A stretch of 64,000 bases of DNA from Micromonospora chokoriensis (GTDB taxonomy: Bacteria; Actinomycetota; Actinomycetes; Mycobacteriales; Micromonosporaceae): positions 5,394,001-5,458,000 of the forward strand of contig NZ_LT607409.1 of assembly GCF_900091505.1 (NCBI RefSeq), written 5' to 3'. Numbering within the stretch: position 1 is the first letter of the stretch; each line of letters begins with the position of its first letter. The position numbers and the translations under genes were made by a program. A model generated the notes under the pieces. It worked only from the letters and a program-made list of their open reading frames with translations. It had not been told where the DNA came from and ran no database searches. This document shows positions 26,101-36,042 of the stretch, piece by piece.

Positions 26101-29100
26101 TGGCGAGCAGGCCACAGGTGCGCTCGTCCAGCTCGCCGGGCAGGTCGACGAGCCCACCCCACCGGTCCGGGTGCTCCAGCGCGGCGACCCGCCCGAAGCC
26201 CCAGACCAACGCCTGGGCCGGGTTGGTGACCGGGTCGGTACGACCGACCGACACCGCGCCCGAGGTGGCGCACCACAGCGGCGCACCGAGGTCGGCGATC
26301 CCGAGCGCCTGGGTGAGCGCGACGGTGGCGGCGAAACCGGCCGGCACGTCCGGGTGCTCCGGCAGCTGCTGCTCGTCCAGGGCGAGCAGGGACAGGACGC
26401 CGCCGGGCTGGGCACCGCGCAAAGTGTCAGCCAGCGAGTCCCGGTCGGCGGTGCGGGTGTCGACCTCGACGGCGATCACCCCGGCGGCGTGCCGGCCGAG
26501 GGTGTCGAGGGCGGCGGTGACAGGGGCGTCGCCGCGTCGCCCGGCCGGGACCAGAACCAGCCAGGTGCCGGCGGGGGTGCCGTTCGCGCCGCCCGGGTGC
26601 GGACGCCACGCGATGTGGTACCGCCACGAGTCGACAGTCGCCTGGTCGCGACTACCCCGGTGCCACGAGGTGAGGCTGGGCAGGATCGGCTCGACCACCT
26701 CGTCGGCGACGCCGAGGGTGGCGGTGAGCGCGCCCACGTCGGCCCGGTCCACAGCCGACCAGAAGCCCGCTTCGGCCGGGGTGCCACCGCCGGTGCCGGT
26801 GCCCGGGTCGGCCGCGCCGAACTCCACCTCCAACCAGTAGCGCTGGTGCTGGAACGGGTAGGTGGGCAGGGCGACGGTACGCGCGCCGGGGAACACCGCC
26901 GACCAGTCCAGCCGGACGCCGTGCACGTGCGCCTCGGCCAGTGACCGGGTGAAGCGGGCCAGCCCACCCTCGTCGCGGCGCAGGCTGCCGATGACGGCGG
27001 CCTCGTCCGCGCCGCCGAGCAGTTCGGTGAGCCCGCCGGTCAGCACGGGGTGCGGGCTGCACTCCACGAAGACGTGGTGCCCGTCGGCCCGCAGGCGTTC
27101 CACCGTCTCCGCGAAGAGGACCTGTTGGCGCAGGTTGCGGAACCAGTAGTCGCCGTCCAGTGTGCTGGTGTCGAGCGGCTCGCCGGTGACTGTGGAGTAG
27201 AACGGGATGTCCGCTGGGCCGGGGCTGAGCCCGTCCAGGGCGGTCAGTACGGCGTCGCGGATGCGCTCCACGTGCGCGGAGTGCGACGCGTAGTCCACGT
27301 TGATGCGTCGGGCCCGTACGCCGTCGCGCTCGCACTCGGCCAGCAGCTCGTCCAGGGCGTCCGCGTCGCCGGCCACCACCACCGAGGCGGGTCCGTTGAC
27401 GGCGGCGACACTGATCCGCCCGGGATAGGTCTCCAGCCGTCGGCGTACCGCGTCGGCGGGTGCCGCGACCGAGACCATGCCGCCCAGCCCGGACAACGCC
27501 GACAGGGCCTGGCTGCGCAGCGCGACGACCTTCGCGCCGTCCTGCACTGACAGCGCTCCGGCGACCACGGCGGCGGCGATCTCACCCTGGGAGTGGCCGA
27601 CGACCGCCGCCGGGACGACACCGTACGAGCGCCACAGCTCGGCGAGGGAGACCATGACCGCCCAGAGCGCGGGCTGCACCACGTCGACCCGCTTCAGCAC
27701 CTCCGGGTCGGTGGAGCGCAGCACGTCGAGCAGGGACCATTCGGTGTACGGCCGCAGGGCCGCCGCGCACTGCTCGATCCGGGCGGCGAACACCGGCGCG
27801 GTCTCCATCAGCTCGGCTGCCATACCGACCCACTGGGAGCCCTGACCGGGGAACACGAGCACCGCACCGCTGGCCGCACCACGGCAGGCGTATGCGTCGG
27901 CGGCGCCCGGCCCCTGCGCGGCGAGCGTGTCCAGGCGCGCACGCAGGCCGGCCAGGTCCCGGCCGACCAGCACGGCCCGGTGTTCCAGGGCCGCCCGGGT
28001 GGTGGCCAGGGAGAAGCCCACGTCGGCGGGCTCGACGGATCCCTCGACGTCCAGGTGGGCGGCGAGCCGGCGGGCCTGCTCCCGCATCGCCGCCTCGGTA
28101 CGCCCGGACAGCACCCACGGCAGCACCCCGCCGGCCGGCGCCGGGGTCACCGGCTCGGACGACGGGGCCGGGGCCTCCTCCAGGATCACGTGCGCGTTGG
28201 TGCCGCTGACCCCGAACGCCGACACGCCGCCACGACGGGGCAGCCCGGTGTCCGGCCAGGGCAGGCGTTCGGTGGCCAGCGCGACGGTGCCGGCCGACCA
28301 GTCGACCTGGTCGGTGGGCTCGTCGACGTGCAGGGTGGGCGGGACCACCCCGTGCTGGATGGCCAGTGCCATCTTCATGATGCCGGCGATGCCGGAGGCG
28401 GCCTGGGTGTGGCCGATGTTCGACTTGACCGAGCCGATCAGCAGCGGCCGTTCGGCGGCCCGCTGCTTGCCGTACGTGGCGATCAGGGCCTGCGCCTCGA
28501 TCGGGTCGCCGAGGGTGGTGCCGGTGCCGTGGGTCTCGACCACGTCGACCTGGGCGGCGGTCAGCTTCGCGTCGGTGAGCGCCTGGCGGATCATGCGCTG
28601 TTGGGCCGGGCCGTTCGGGGCGGTCAGGCCGTTCGACGCGCCGTCCTGGTTGAGGGCGCTGCCGCGGACCACGGCGATGATCGGGTGGCCCAGGCGCTGC
28701 GCGTCGGAGAGCCGCTCCAGGAGCACCAGGCCGACGCCCTCGGCCCAGCCGGTGCCGTCGGCGGACGCGGCGAACGCCTTGCAGCGGCCGTCGCGGGCCA
28801 GGCCACGCTGCCGGCTGAACTCGACGAACGGGGTCGGCGTCGACATGATCGCGACACCGCCGGCGAGGGCCAGGGAACACTCGTCGCGGCGCAGCGACTG
28901 CGCCGCCAGGTGGACGGCGACCAGCGACGACGAACAGGCGGTGTCGATGGTGACGGCCGGCCCCTCCAACCCGAGGGAGTACGCGATCCGCCCGGACACC
29001 ACGCTCGTCGAGCTGCCGGTCAGCAGCTGCCCCTCGATGGCGTCCGGCGCGCTCATCAGCACCCGGGCGCTGTAGTCCTGCATGGTGACGCCGGCGTAGA

Positions 29101-29554
29101 CACCGGTGCTGGTGCCGCGCAGCGACAGCGGGTCGATGCCGGCGCGTTCGAAGGTCTCCCACGCCGATTCGAGCAGCAGTCGCTGCTGCGGGTCCATGGT
29201 GAGGGCCTCGCGCGGCGAGATCCCGAAGAACGCGGCGTCGAACTCGCCGACCGCGTCGATGAACCCGCCGTGCTTGGTGTACGTGGTGCCCCGGTGTTCC
29301 GGGTCGGGGTCGTAGAGCTCCTCGACGTTCCAGCCCCGGTCGGCCGGGAACTCGGTGATGCCGTCCCGACCGTCGGCGAGCATCCGCCACAGCTCTTCCG
29401 GGCTGTTCACACCGCCCGGGAAGCGGCAGCTCATCGCGACGATCGCGATCGGCTCCTGGTCGCGTGACTCGACGGCCTGCAGCTGACGCTTGGTGCGCCG
29501 CAGATCAGCGGTGACCTTCTTGAGGTAGTCGAGAAGCTGCTGCTCATCGGCCAT
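20186..29554 (-). CDS. P4: type I modular PKS, modules m8-m9, both KS-AT-KR-ACP; second KR probably inactive
   Basis: A 3122-residue bimodular PKS. The ATG at 29554 follows GGGGAGGG and begins the docking helix [14 protein letters not shown]. Module m8 by rough residue: KS 33-460 (Cys near 204, ETHGTGT variant), AT GHSQGE near 651 with VDYASHS near 752, KR NADPH motif near 1195, IDD, YAPAN near 1336, ACP near 1506. Module m9: KS from about 1570 (Cys near 1740), AT GHSQGE near 2175 and VDYASHC near 2274, KR NADPH motif near 2704, tyrosine near 2843, ACP near 2997, C-terminal docking helices ending in LSVS. The m9 KR keeps TGGTGAIG and YAATN but has lost the LDD motif, the catalytic Lys (Arg instead) and Ser (Ala instead). 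It therefore probably leaves a beta-ketone. P4 receives from the reducing module P3 and passes to P5. Confidence 0.97.
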   Translation of the reverse strand: MADEQQLLDYLKKVTADLRRTKRQLQAVESRDQEPIAIVAMSCRFPGGVNSPEELWRMLADGRDGITEFPADRGWNVEELYDPDPEHRGTTYTKHGGFIDAVGEFDAAFFGISPREALTMDPQQRLLLESAWETFERAGIDPLSLRGTSTGVYAGVTMQDYSARVLMSAPDAIEGQLLTGSSTSVVSGRIAYSLGLEGPAVTIDTACSSSLVAVHLAAQSLRRDECSLALAGGVAIMSTPTPFVEFSRQRGLARDGRCKAFAASADGTGWAEGVGLVLLERLSDAQRLGHPIIAVVRGSALNQDGASNGLTAPNGPAQQRMIRQALTDAKLTAAQVDVVETHGTGTTLGDPIEAQALIATYGKQRAAERPLLIGSVKSNIGHTQAASGIAGIMKMALAIQHGVVPPTLHVDEPTDQVDWSAGTVALATERLPWPDTGLPRRGGVSAFGVSGTNAHVILEEAPAPSSEPVTPAPAGGVLPWVLSGRTEAAMREQARRLAAHLDVEGSVEPADVGFSLATTRAALEHRAVLVGRDLAGLRARLDTLAAQGPGAADAYACRGAASGAVLVFPGQGSQWVGMAAELMETAPVFAARIEQCAAALRPYTEWSLLDVLRSTDPEVLKRVDVVQPALWAVMVSLAELWRSYGVVPAAVVGHSQGEIAAAVVAGALSVQDGAKVVALRSQALSALSGLGGMVSVAAPADAVRRRLETYPGRISVAAVNGPASVVVAGDADALDELLAECERDGVRARRINVDYASHSAHVERIRDAVLTALDGLSPGPADIPFYSTVTGEPLDTSTLDGDYWFRNLRQQVLFAETVERLRADGHHVFVECSPHPVLTGGLTELLGGADEAAVIGSLRRDEGGLARFTRSLAEAHVHGVRLDWSAVFPGARTVALPTYPFQHQRYWLEVEFGAADPGTGTGGGTPAEAGFWSAVDRADVGALTATLGVADEVVEPILPSLTSWHRGSRDQATVDSWRYHIAWRPHPGGANGTPAGTWLVLVPAGRRGDAPVTAALDTLGRHAAGVIAVEVDTRTADRDSLADTLRGAQPGGVLSLLALDEQQLPEHPDVPAGFAATVALTQALGIADLGAPLWCATSGAVSVGRTDPVTNPAQALVWGFGRVAALEHPDRWGGLVDLPGELDERTCGLLATVLSGATGEDQVALRSSGVFGRRLVRAPLAGTAPTRRWNPEGTVLITGGTGALGGHIARWLARSGVGHLLLLSRRGPDAPGAADLAAELTALGSTVSVAACDAGDRDALAAVLADVPAAHPLTAVVHTAAAIDDTVVDALDVDRMSRALHAKMTAAANLDELTRDLDLSVFMLCSSVAGTLASSGVGNYAPANAYLDALAQQRRAAGRHALSVAWGAWDGGGLADGRFGDLLDRHGMPGMAPALAIEALRGAVDHDETYLAIADIAWDRYFVAFTATRAAPLLDAVPEVRELRSRTSTTGAGDPTATPANTYARQLAGQSEADQRRTLLDLVRAQVAAVLSYPSPEAVEPRRTFQELGFDSVTGVELRNRLARATGLRLPATMVFDHPSPHALSARLREQLVDADTGPAAAAPTTAVAADEPIAIVGMSCRYPGGIGSPEDLWRLVATDGDGMGVFPADRGWDLGVLFDPDPDNAGTTYTRTGGFLYDVGEFDAEFFGVNPREALAMDPQQRLLLEASWEAVERAGIDPAGLAGSRTGVFAGTNGSDYSAVLFGASDGLEGYLATGNAGAVLSGRVSYVLGLEGPAVTVDTACSSSLVALHLAAQALRNGECDLALAGGVTVMATPSLFVGFSRQRGLAEDGRCKAFAGAADGTGFSEGVGMLLVERLSDARRNGHRVLAVVRGSAVNQDGASNGLTAPNGPSQQRVIRAALANSGLSAADVDVVEAHGTGTRLGDPIEAQALLATYGQDRPTDQPLWLGSVKSNIGHTQAAAGVAGIIKMVEALRHETLPRTLHVDEPTPQVDWSDGAVELLTEPRSWRAGERPRRAGVSSFGVSGTNAHVIIEEAPAVVADEVAAATPDVPWLLAGRTGTAVADQARQLAALDAPAGEVAHSLSATRSAFGQRAVVLGPEHRTGLNALVDGLPSSSVITGSAYPDAPVVFVFPGQGSQWVGMAVGLLDAEPVFAARIAECAAALAPFVEWNLLDVLRSDDPLERVDVVQPVLWAVHVALAEVWRARGVTPDAVIGHSQGEIAAACVAGVLTLADAAKVVALRSRALLAVAGTGGMVSVNAGLDVVTPLLTDGVTVAAVNGPTSVVVAGAPADLDAFLAGAEAAGVRARRVKVDYASHCALVEPVEAELAGLLDGVQPLPGAVPIFSTVEDGGAMDAAYWYRNLRQPVRLDQAVEAAYAAGHRIFVEVSAHPVLTGAIADTVDAATVGTLRRDAGGTDQVVRALAEAWVRGAPVDWSTVIPVTRVVDLPTYPFQHQRYWPTGGGAMAASDPVDSQFWQAVEDGDLTPLGITGDGGDLLPALATWRRTRRERGTTDTWRYTVDWTPIPDAGTPPRLDGTWLLVVPDTTDQHRIATDCAAALRDHGAEVLEIAPATTERSELAGLLNRLSDIDIPIAGVLSLLALDHRPDRENPQITTGTTATLTLLQTLGDIGSPAKLWCVTRGAVAVAPGEDVPHPAQAMLWGLGPVLEAEDPQRFGGLIDLPDTLDPVAGTRLAVTLRGEPGATGENQVAIRSAGAVARRLRPAPATGTTPTAGWSPTGTTLVTGGTGAIGADVARWLAGRGAEHLVLASRRGPDATGADDLRTELEQLGARVTIAACDVADRDALRALVDGIDDLTAVFHLAGTRDSGLLTGLTGDRLAAVAAGRATGARHLHELTRDHDLTAFVLFSALAGTLGSTGQGAYAATNAYLDALAARRFAAGLPATSVAWGDWAGSEAGGADPAITPLPTSSALTALGQALDHGDTRIVLADIGWDRFAAQHPAGPPRLVSDLPAVRAALAAGTGDPSTAPWLRRVDGLDPAERDAVLLDLVRAQAASVLGHPDSAAVEPDRAFKELGFDSLTAVQLRNQISVATGVKLPATLAFDHPTARALTTHLVGRIVGDSDTELPLLAEVDRLAGLISGRTLDKGARAQLTARLQALLADVHGTTEHTGDTVTEKLQSASADEIFDFIDTQLSVS
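20450..24842 (-). other. PKS module m9: KS-AT(methylmalonyl)-KR(inactive, C type)-ACP
   Basis: The KR reads TRDSG where LDDG is expected, GRATGA where PKVDAA is expected (Lys to Arg), and FSALAG where FSSxAG is expected (Ser to Ala). Tyr and Asn remain (YAATN), as does the NADPH glycine motif. Loss of two catalytic residues predicts no reduction. Whether it still epimerises the alpha-methyl cannot be told from sequence. Predicted addition: C(=O)-CH(Me). Confidence 0.85.
24900..29456 (-). other. PKS module m8: KS-AT(methylmalonyl)-KR(B)-ACP
   Basis: The AT is [14 protein letters not shown] with VDYASHS; it resembles the m1 AT more than the AAACVAG type of m7, m9 and m11-m13. The KR has AIDDT, Lys in AKMTAA, CSSVAG and YAPAN, so it should be active. 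A dimerisation element (FWSAVDRAD) replaces a DH. Predicted addition: CH(OH)-CH(Me). Confidence 0.87.
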
Positions 29555-29561
29555 CGTTCGG

Positions 29562-29569
29562 CCCTCCCC
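29562..29569 (-). promoter_or_regulatory. Ribosome binding site of P4
   Basis: GGGGAGGG on the coding strand, 7 bases before the ATG at 29554, in the 33-bp P3-P4 spacer. Confidence 0.75.
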
Positions 29570-29587
29570 TAGGACGGAAGTGGTGGA

Positions 29588-32500
29588 TCACGGAAAGTCG
29601 AGTTCGTTGTCGATCAGGTCGAAGATGTCCTCGGCCGAGGCGTCGTCGAGGTCGGCGTCGTCGGACGTGGTCGCGGTGGGCACGGCGGCTGCCGGTTCCA
29701 CGGCGGCGAGCAGTTCCCGAAGCCGGGACGCGATGCCGGTGCCGGCCAGCGCCTCGACGTCCAGCGCCGCGATCGCGCCGGTCAGCCGGTCGAACGCGAC
29801 GTGCACCGCGTTCCCGTCCGGCTCGGATCCGGTGGTGAGTTCCTTGCCCAGGTGCTCGGCGAGCGCCTGGGCGTTGGGGTAGTCGAAGACGAGCGTGGCG
29901 GGCAGCCGCAGCGCGGTCGCGCCGTTGAGCCGGTTGCGCAGCTCGACGGCGGTCAGCGAGTCGAAGCCGAGTTCCTTGAACGCGCGGGTGGCCTCGATCG
30001 GCTCCGAGGCGGGGCGGCCCAGGACCACTGTGGCGTGGCCGCGTACCAGATCGAGCAGGATCCGCTGCTGGTCCGCCGCGCCGAGCCCGGCCAACCGCCG
30101 GCCGAGGTCGTCGCCGGTGTCGGTGGCGGTGGCGGCCGCACGGCGGGCGGGTGCGCGCACCAGGCCGCGCAGCAGCGGTGCCACCGCGCCGCCCTGCCCC
30201 CGCAGGATCCCGGTGTCGATGTTCGCGGGGACCAGGATCGCCTCGTCGTGGCGCAGTGCCGCGTCCAGCAGGGCGAGTCCCTGCTCGGCGGTGAGTGGGG
30301 CCATGCCGCCCCGGGCCATCCGGGCGTGGTCGGTGGCGTCCAGGTGACCGGTCATCCCACTGGCGTCGGCCCACAGGCCCCAGGCCAGCGCCACGGCGGG
30401 TAGCCCCTGGTCGCGCCGGTGCTGGGCGAGGGCGTCGAGGAACGTGTTGGCCGCCGCGTAGTTCGCCTGCCCGGCGCCGCCGAAGGTCCCGGCGCCGGCG
30501 GAGAAGAGCACGAACTCGGCGACCGGCGCGGCCTGGGTCAGCTCGTGCAGGTGCCAGGCCGCGTCCACCTTGGGCCGCAGCACCTCGTCCAGGCGCTCCG
30601 GTGTCAGCGAGCCGACCACGCCGTCGGCGAGGACGCCGGCCGCGTGCACCACAGTGGTGAGCGGGTGCGCGGCCGGGATGCCGGCGAGCAGTGCGGCCAG
30701 GGCCTCCCGGTCGGCGGTGTCGCAGGCGACGACGCGGGCCTGCGCGCCGAGGTCGGCGAGTTCCGCGCACAGCTCGGCGGCACCGGGTGCCTGCGGGCCG
30801 CGCCGGCTGGTGAGCAGCAGGTGACGGCGACCCTGGCGGGCGAAGTGCCGGGCCAGCAGCGCGCCGAGCGTGCCGGTGCCACCGGTGATGAGGACGGTGC
30901 CCTCCGGGTCCGGCCGGGGCGGCAGGGTCAGGGCGATCTTGCCGATGTGCCGGGCCTGGCTGAGGAAGCGGAACGCCTCCGGCGCGCGGCGCAGGTCCCA
31001 GGTGCGCAGCGGCATCGGGCGCAGGTGCCCGGCCGCGAAGAGGGCCGTCAGCTCGGACCAGATCTCACGGATCCGCTCGCCGCCGGCCTCGATCAGGTCG
31101 AACGCCTGGTAGCCGACGCCCGGGTGCTGCGCGGCAACCGTGTCGGCGTGGCGGATGTCGGTCTTGCCCATCTCGACGAACCGTCCGCCCCGGGGCAGCA
31201 GCCGCAGCGACGCGTCGACGAACTCACCGGCCAGGGAGTCCAGGACCACGTCCACGCCGCGTCCACCGGTCGCCCCGAGGATGCGGTGCTCGAAGTCGAG
31301 GCTGCGCGTCGAGGCGATCCGGTCGTCGGTGAAGCCGTCGGCGCGTAGCACGTCCCACTTGGCGGGGCTGGCGGTGCCGAACACGTCGGCGCCGAAGTGC
31401 CGGGCGAGCTGGACCGCCGCCATGCCGACGCCGCCGGTCGCGGCGTGCACCAGCACCGACTGCCCGGCGCGCAGGTGGCCGGCGTCGACCAGACCGTAGT
31501 ACGCGGTGAGGAAGGCGACCGGCACCGTCGCGGCGACCGGGTACGACCAGTCGTCGGGCACCTTGGCGATCATGCGGTGGTCGGTGACGCCGATGGGTGC
31601 CATCGAGCCGGAGAAGAGACCCATCACCCGGTCGCCGACGGCGAAGCCGCGCACCCCCGGTCCCACCTCGACGATCTCACCGGCCGCCTCGTTGCCGAGG
31701 ACCTGCTGGTCCGGGACCATGCCGAGGGTCAGCACCACGTCGCGGAAGTTCAGACCGCTGGCGTGGATGCGGACGCGGACGTGTCCGTCCGGCAGGTCCC
31801 AGCCGATCTCCGGGCAGGGCAGCAGTTCCAGGTTGTCGAAGGTGCCGCGCTCCCGTACGTCGAGGCGCCACGGCTCGTCCCCGTTCGGCAGGACCAGGGC
31901 CGGGGTGGTCGCGGCGCGGGCCAGGCGCAGCGCGTACGCGGTGCCGCCGCGCACCGCCACCTGCGGTTCCCCGGTGCCGGTCGCGGCGACCAGGGCGGCT
32001 GCCGAGGCGGCGTCGCCGTCCAGGTCGGCCAGTTGGAGGCGGTCCGGGTTCTCCGCCTGGGCGGCGCGGACCAGACCCCACAGGGGGGCGTGCACCAGGT
32101 CCTCGATCGGGTCCTCGGCAGCTGTCGAGACGGCGCGGCGGGTCACCACCACGAGCCGGGCGTCCGGTCCGGTGAGCCAGTCCTGGAGCAGACCGAGGAA
32201 GGAGTGCGTCGCGGCGGTGGCGGTGGCGGCGACGGCCCCCTCGGTGCCACCCGGGCCGAACGGCGCGACGACCAGGTCGGGACGTCGGCTCGGATCGTCT
32301 GTGAGATCGGCGTACGCCACGACGTCGTGTCCGGCCTCGCGGAGCGCCGCGGACACGCCGATCTCGTCGACGCCGAGGACAGCGACGAGGGCGGGAGCAC
32401 CGGCGGCGGGCAGGGTCAGTGGGGTCCAGTCGAGGCGGAACAGGGAGGTGCGAGCCGGGTCGTCGGCCGTGTCCAGGGCACCGGCGGCCATCGGGCGCAG

Positions 32501-35500
32501 CACGAGCGAGCCGATCGACAGGACCGGGCTGCCGCTCTGGTCGGCGGCGAGCACCGACACCGTGTCCGGGCCCTGCGGTCGCAGCCGGACGCGCAGCAGC
32601 TCCGCGCCGGAGGCGAGCAGGTCGACGTCGGTCCAGGAGAACGGCAGCAACCCGCCCTGTTCGGTGCCGGCCGGTTCGAGGGCCAGTCCGATCGGGTGCA
32701 GTGCCGCGTCGAGCAGCGCCGGGTGCAGCCCGTACGTGTCGGCGTCGGTTCCCCGGGGCAGGGCGACCTCGGCGTACACGTCGTCGCCGGAGCGCCAGAT
32801 CGCCCGCAGCCCCTGGAAGGCCGGGCCGTAGCCGTAGCCGCGGGATTCCAGGTCCGGGTAGAAGCCGTCCACGGCGACGGCCTGCGCGCCGGTCGGCGGC
32901 CAGACCGGGAGCGGTTCGGGTGCGTCCGGTCGGGTGGTGCTGAGCAGACCGGTCGCGTGTCGTGTCCACTGCTGTTCGGCGTCGGCGGTGTCCGGCCTGG
33001 CGTAGAGGGTGAATGCGCGGTCCGGACCGTCTCCGGGGGCGTCGACCACGGCCTGCACCGCCAGGCCGGTCTGGTCGGGCACGATCAGCGGCCGTTCCAG
33101 GGTGAGGTCGGCGACTGTCGGGCAGCCGAGCTGGTCGCCGATCCGGATGGCCAGGTCGAGCAGTGCGGTGCCGGGGACCACCAGGCGGCCGGAGACGCGG
33201 TGGTCGGCGAGCCACGGGTGGGTGGTGAGGGAGAGCCGCCCGGCGACGATCGTGCCGTCGGCGCCGGCGAGTCCGAGGGCCGCGCCGAGGATCGGGTGGG
33301 TGACGGGGGCCAGGCCGAAGGCGGAGGCGTCGCCGTGGGCGCGGGTGCTGGGGCGCGGCCAGAAGCGCTGACGCTGGAAGGGGTAGGTGGGCAGGTCGAC
33401 GACCTGGGTGGCGGGGATGACAGTGGTCCAGTCGACGGGTGCGCCCTGCACCCACGCCTCGGCCAGGGCCCGCACGATCTGACCGGTGCCGCCCTCACCT
33501 CGACGCAGCGTGCCCACCGTCGCCACGTCCACGGCGTCGGCGATCGCCCCGGTCAACACCGGGTGCGCGCTGACCTCGATGAAGATCCGATGCCCGGCCG
33601 CCTGCGCGGCCTGCACCGCCAGATCCAGGCGCACCGGCTGACGCAGGTTGCGGTACCAGTAGGCGGCATCCATGACACCGCCGCCCTCCACGGTGGAGAA
33701 CACCGGCACCGCGCCGGGCAGGGGCTGCACACCATCCAGCAGACGGGCCAACTCCGCCTCGACCGGCTCGACCAGAGCGCAGTGCGACGCGTAGTCCACC
33801 TTCACCCGCCTGGCCCGCACCCCCGCCGCCTCCGCAGCGGCCAGGAACGCATCCAGGTCCGCACCGGCCACCACGACACTCGTCGGACCGTTGACCACCG
33901 CGACACTCACACCCTCGGTCAACAGGGGGGTGACCACGTCCAAACCCGCGCTGACCGACACCATCCCGCCGCTGCCGGCGATCGCCAGCAAAGCCTTACT
34001 GCGCAACGCCACCACCTTCGCCGCGTCACTCAACGACAACACCCCGGCCACACACGCCGCCGCGATCTCACCCTGCGAATGACCGATCACCGCATCCGGA
34101 GTGACGCCCTTGGCCTTCCACACCTCGGCCAACGCGACATGCACCGCCCACAACACCGGCTGCACCACATCCACCCGCTCCAACGGATCATCCGAGCGCA
34201 ACACGTCCAGGAGATTCCAGTCCACGAACGGCGCAAGAGCCGCCGCACACTCCGCGACCCTCGCCGCGAACACCGGCTCGGACTCCAACAACTCCGCCGC
34301 CATCCCCACCCACTGCGAACCCTGACCCGGGAACACGAACACCACACCCGCGTCCGGATGGGCGGAGCCGGCCACCACCGCACCCGACGGCAGGCCGTCC
34401 CGGAGGGCGGCCAGCCCGGTTCGGTGATCGGGGCCGAGCACGACGGCGCGGTGGTCGAAGACGGCACGCGACGACAGCGACGACGCCACCGACGAGGCGT
34501 CGGCGTCCAGGTCCGACAACCGGTCGGCCTGGTCGGTGACGGCCGCCGCGGTGCGCCCCGACAACAGCCAGGGCACACCGGGATCCGTCGCGACCGACTC
34601 GGCCGCCGGTGCTGCCGGCGGCTCCTCGATGATCACGTGCGCGTTGGTGCCGGACATGCCGAACGACGACACCCCGGCCCGACGGGGACGCTCCCCCGCC
34701 GGCCACGGCCGGGCGTCGGTGAGCAGCTCCACCGCACCGGCCGACCAGTCCACGTCCGGCGTCGGCTCGTCGACGTGCAGGGTGCGCGGCATCGTCTCGT
34801 GCCGCATCGCGTGGACGACCTTGATGATCCCGGCGACACCGGCGGCGGCCTGCGCGTGGCCCATGTTCGACTTGATCGAGCCGAGCCACAGTGGCTGGTC
34901 GGCGGGGCGCTCCTGGCCATAGGTGGCGAGCAGTGCCTGCGCCTCGATCGGGTCGCCGAGGGTGGTGCCGGTGCCGTGCGCCTCCACCAGGTCGACCTCG
35001 GCCGTGGAGAGTCCGGCGGCGGCGAGCGCCTGGAGGATCACGCGTTCCTGGGCGGGGCCGTTGGGGGCGGTGAGTCCGTTCGAGGCGCCGTCGGAGTTGA
35101 CTGCGGTGCCCCGTACCACGGCGAGCACCCGGTGGCCGTTGCGAACCGCGTCGGAGAGCCGCTCCACCAGCAGCATTCCCGCGCCCTCGGCCCAGCCGGT
35201 GCCGTCGGCCGCCGCGGCGAACGCCTTGCAGCGGCCGTCACCGGCGAGGCCGCCCTGTCGGGAGAACTCGACGAACGTGCCGGGGGTGGCCATCACGACG
35301 GCCCCTCCGGCCAGCGCGAGGGAGCACTCGCCGCGCCGCAGCGCCTGGGCGGCCAGGTGCAGTGCCACCAGCGACGACGAGCAGGCCGTGTCGACGGTGA
35401 CCGCCGGCCCTTCCAGGCCCAGCGCGTAGGCGACCCGTCCGGACGCGACACTGGCCGCGTTGCCGGTGGCCAGGTAGCCGTCGAGACCGTCGTCGGCGGC

Positions 35501-35998
35501 GCCCATCAGCAGTGTCGAGTAGTCGTGCGAGTTGGTTCCTGCGAACACCCCGGTCCGCGACCCGGACAATGCCGCCGGGTCGATACCGGCCCGTTCGATC
35601 GCCTCCCAGGCCACCTCCAGCAGGAGCCGCTGTTGCGGGTCCATGGCCAGTGCCTCGCGGGGGCTGATCCCGAAGAACGCGGCGTCGAAGTCGGCGACGC
35701 CGTCGATGAAGCCGCCCTGCGCGGTGTGCGAGGAGCCACGGTCGTCCGGGTCGCCGGCCAGGGCGGCGAGGTCCCAGCCGCGATCGTCGGGCAGCCCGGA
35801 GACCACGTCGGCGCCGTCGGCGACGACGCGCCACAGGTCCGCGGGGGTGGTGATCCCGCCCGGGTAGCGGCAGGCCATCCCGACGATCGCGATCGGCTCG
35901 CGGTCGGCGGCTTCGAGGTCGCGCACCTGGTCGCGGGTGCGCTGCAATTCGTTGATCACCTTTTTGAGGGATTCGCGCAGGCGTAGTTCGTCCGCCAT
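29588..35998 (-). CDS. P3: type I modular PKS, single fully reducing module m7 (KS-AT-DH-ER-KR-ACP)
   Basis: A 2136-residue one-module PKS and the only one in the window with an enoylreductase. The ATG at 35998 follows AAGGAG by 7 bases and opens [14 protein letters not shown]. Domains by rough residue: docking 1-32, KS 33-460 (Cys near 202), AT GHSQGE near 638 and VDYASHC near 733 (methylmalonyl), DH His near 930 in [10 protein letters not shown] and HPALLDA near 1091, ER about 1380-1690 (LNFRDV near 1414, [16 protein letters not shown] near 1519), KR about 1700-1930, ACP near 2008, C-terminal docking helices. The ER has Val in LGMVP where the Tyr linked to 2S-methyl outcomes usually sits, so a 2R methyl is likely. 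The KR has Ala in place of its catalytic Ser (FSAGAG) and LAD for LDD. If it still works, the unit is CH2-CH(Me); if not, DH and ER would idle. It links the P2 polyol to P4. Confidence 0.97.
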   Translation of the reverse strand: MADELRLRESLKKVINELQRTRDQVRDLEAADREPIAIVGMACRYPGGITTPADLWRVVADGADVVSGLPDDRGWDLAALAGDPDDRGSSHTAQGGFIDGVADFDAAFFGISPREALAMDPQQRLLLEVAWEAIERAGIDPAALSGSRTGVFAGTNSHDYSTLLMGAADDGLDGYLATGNAASVASGRVAYALGLEGPAVTVDTACSSSLVALHLAAQALRRGECSLALAGGAVVMATPGTFVEFSRQGGLAGDGRCKAFAAAADGTGWAEGAGMLLVERLSDAVRNGHRVLAVVRGTAVNSDGASNGLTAPNGPAQERVILQALAAAGLSTAEVDLVEAHGTGTTLGDPIEAQALLATYGQERPADQPLWLGSIKSNMGHAQAAAGVAGIIKVVHAMRHETMPRTLHVDEPTPDVDWSAGAVELLTDARPWPAGERPRRAGVSSFGMSGTNAHVIIEEPPAAPAAESVATDPGVPWLLSGRTAAAVTDQADRLSDLDADASSVASSLSSRAVFDHRAVVLGPDHRTGLAALRDGLPSGAVVAGSAHPDAGVVFVFPGQGSQWVGMAAELLESEPVFAARVAECAAALAPFVDWNLLDVLRSDDPLERVDVVQPVLWAVHVALAEVWKAKGVTPDAVIGHSQGEIAAACVAGVLSLSDAAKVVALRSKALLAIAGSGGMVSVSAGLDVVTPLLTEGVSVAVVNGPTSVVVAGADLDAFLAAAEAAGVRARRVKVDYASHCALVEPVEAELARLLDGVQPLPGAVPVFSTVEGGGVMDAAYWYRNLRQPVRLDLAVQAAQAAGHRIFIEVSAHPVLTGAIADAVDVATVGTLRRGEGGTGQIVRALAEAWVQGAPVDWTTVIPATQVVDLPTYPFQRQRFWPRPSTRAHGDASAFGLAPVTHPILGAALGLAGADGTIVAGRLSLTTHPWLADHRVSGRLVVPGTALLDLAIRIGDQLGCPTVADLTLERPLIVPDQTGLAVQAVVDAPGDGPDRAFTLYARPDTADAEQQWTRHATGLLSTTRPDAPEPLPVWPPTGAQAVAVDGFYPDLESRGYGYGPAFQGLRAIWRSGDDVYAEVALPRGTDADTYGLHPALLDAALHPIGLALEPAGTEQGGLLPFSWTDVDLLASGAELLRVRLRPQGPDTVSVLAADQSGSPVLSIGSLVLRPMAAGALDTADDPARTSLFRLDWTPLTLPAAGAPALVAVLGVDEIGVSAALREAGHDVVAYADLTDDPSRRPDLVVAPFGPGGTEGAVAATATAATHSFLGLLQDWLTGPDARLVVVTRRAVSTAAEDPIEDLVHAPLWGLVRAAQAENPDRLQLADLDGDAASAAALVAATGTGEPQVAVRGGTAYALRLARAATTPALVLPNGDEPWRLDVRERGTFDNLELLPCPEIGWDLPDGHVRVRIHASGLNFRDVVLTLGMVPDQQVLGNEAAGEIVEVGPGVRGFAVGDRVMGLFSGSMAPIGVTDHRMIAKVPDDWSYPVAATVPVAFLTAYYGLVDAGHLRAGQSVLVHAATGGVGMAAVQLARHFGADVFGTASPAKWDVLRADGFTDDRIASTRSLDFEHRILGATGGRGVDVVLDSLAGEFVDASLRLLPRGGRFVEMGKTDIRHADTVAAQHPGVGYQAFDLIEAGGERIREIWSELTALFAAGHLRPMPLRTWDLRRAPEAFRFLSQARHIGKIALTLPPRPDPEGTVLITGGTGTLGALLARHFARQGRRHLLLTSRRGPQAPGAAELCAELADLGAQARVVACDTADREALAALLAGIPAAHPLTTVVHAAGVLADGVVGSLTPERLDEVLRPKVDAAWHLHELTQAAPVAEFVLFSAGAGTFGGAGQANYAAANTFLDALAQHRRDQGLPAVALAWGLWADASGMTGHLDATDHARMARGGMAPLTAEQGLALLDAALRHDEAILVPANIDTGILRGQGGAVAPLLRGLVRAPARRAAATATDTGDDLGRRLAGLGAADQQRILLDLVRGHATVVLGRPASEPIEATRAFKELGFDSLTAVELRNRLNGATALRLPATLVFDYPNAQALAEHLGKELTTGSEPDGNAVHVAFDRLTGAIAALDVEALAGTGIASRLRELLAAVEPAAAVPTATTSDDADLDDASAEDIFDLIDNELDFP
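29850..35899 (-). other. PKS module m7: KS-AT(methylmalonyl)-DH-ER-KR(Ser to Ala)-ACP
   Basis: All six domains are present. DH residues (HxxxGxxxxP, [10 protein letters not shown]) and ER cofactor motif are intact. The KR has [13 protein letters not shown], Lys in RPKVDA, Tyr and Asn in YAAAN, but FSAGAG in place of FSSxAG. The codon is GCC at the catalytic serine; one base change from TCC explains it. Predicted unit is CH2-CH(Me), with a ketone as the alternative. Confidence 0.85.
33620..34340 (-). repeat. Methylmalonyl-AT cassette, copy in m7
   Basis: Nearly identical in DNA to about 12580-13300 (m11) and close to 2180-2915 (m13), including silent positions. Neighbouring DH, ER and KR regions are not shared in this way. 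Confidence 0.8.
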
Positions 35999-36005
35999 CA
36001 GAACG

Positions 36006-36011
36006 CTCCTT
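36006..36011 (-). promoter_or_regulatory. Ribosome binding site of P3
   Basis: AAGGAG on the coding strand, 7 bases before the ATG at 35998, in the 44-bp P2-P3 spacer. Confidence 0.8.
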
Positions 36012-36042
36012 GCTCGGGCCGGCGGGGGAAGGGGGTCCGGCG

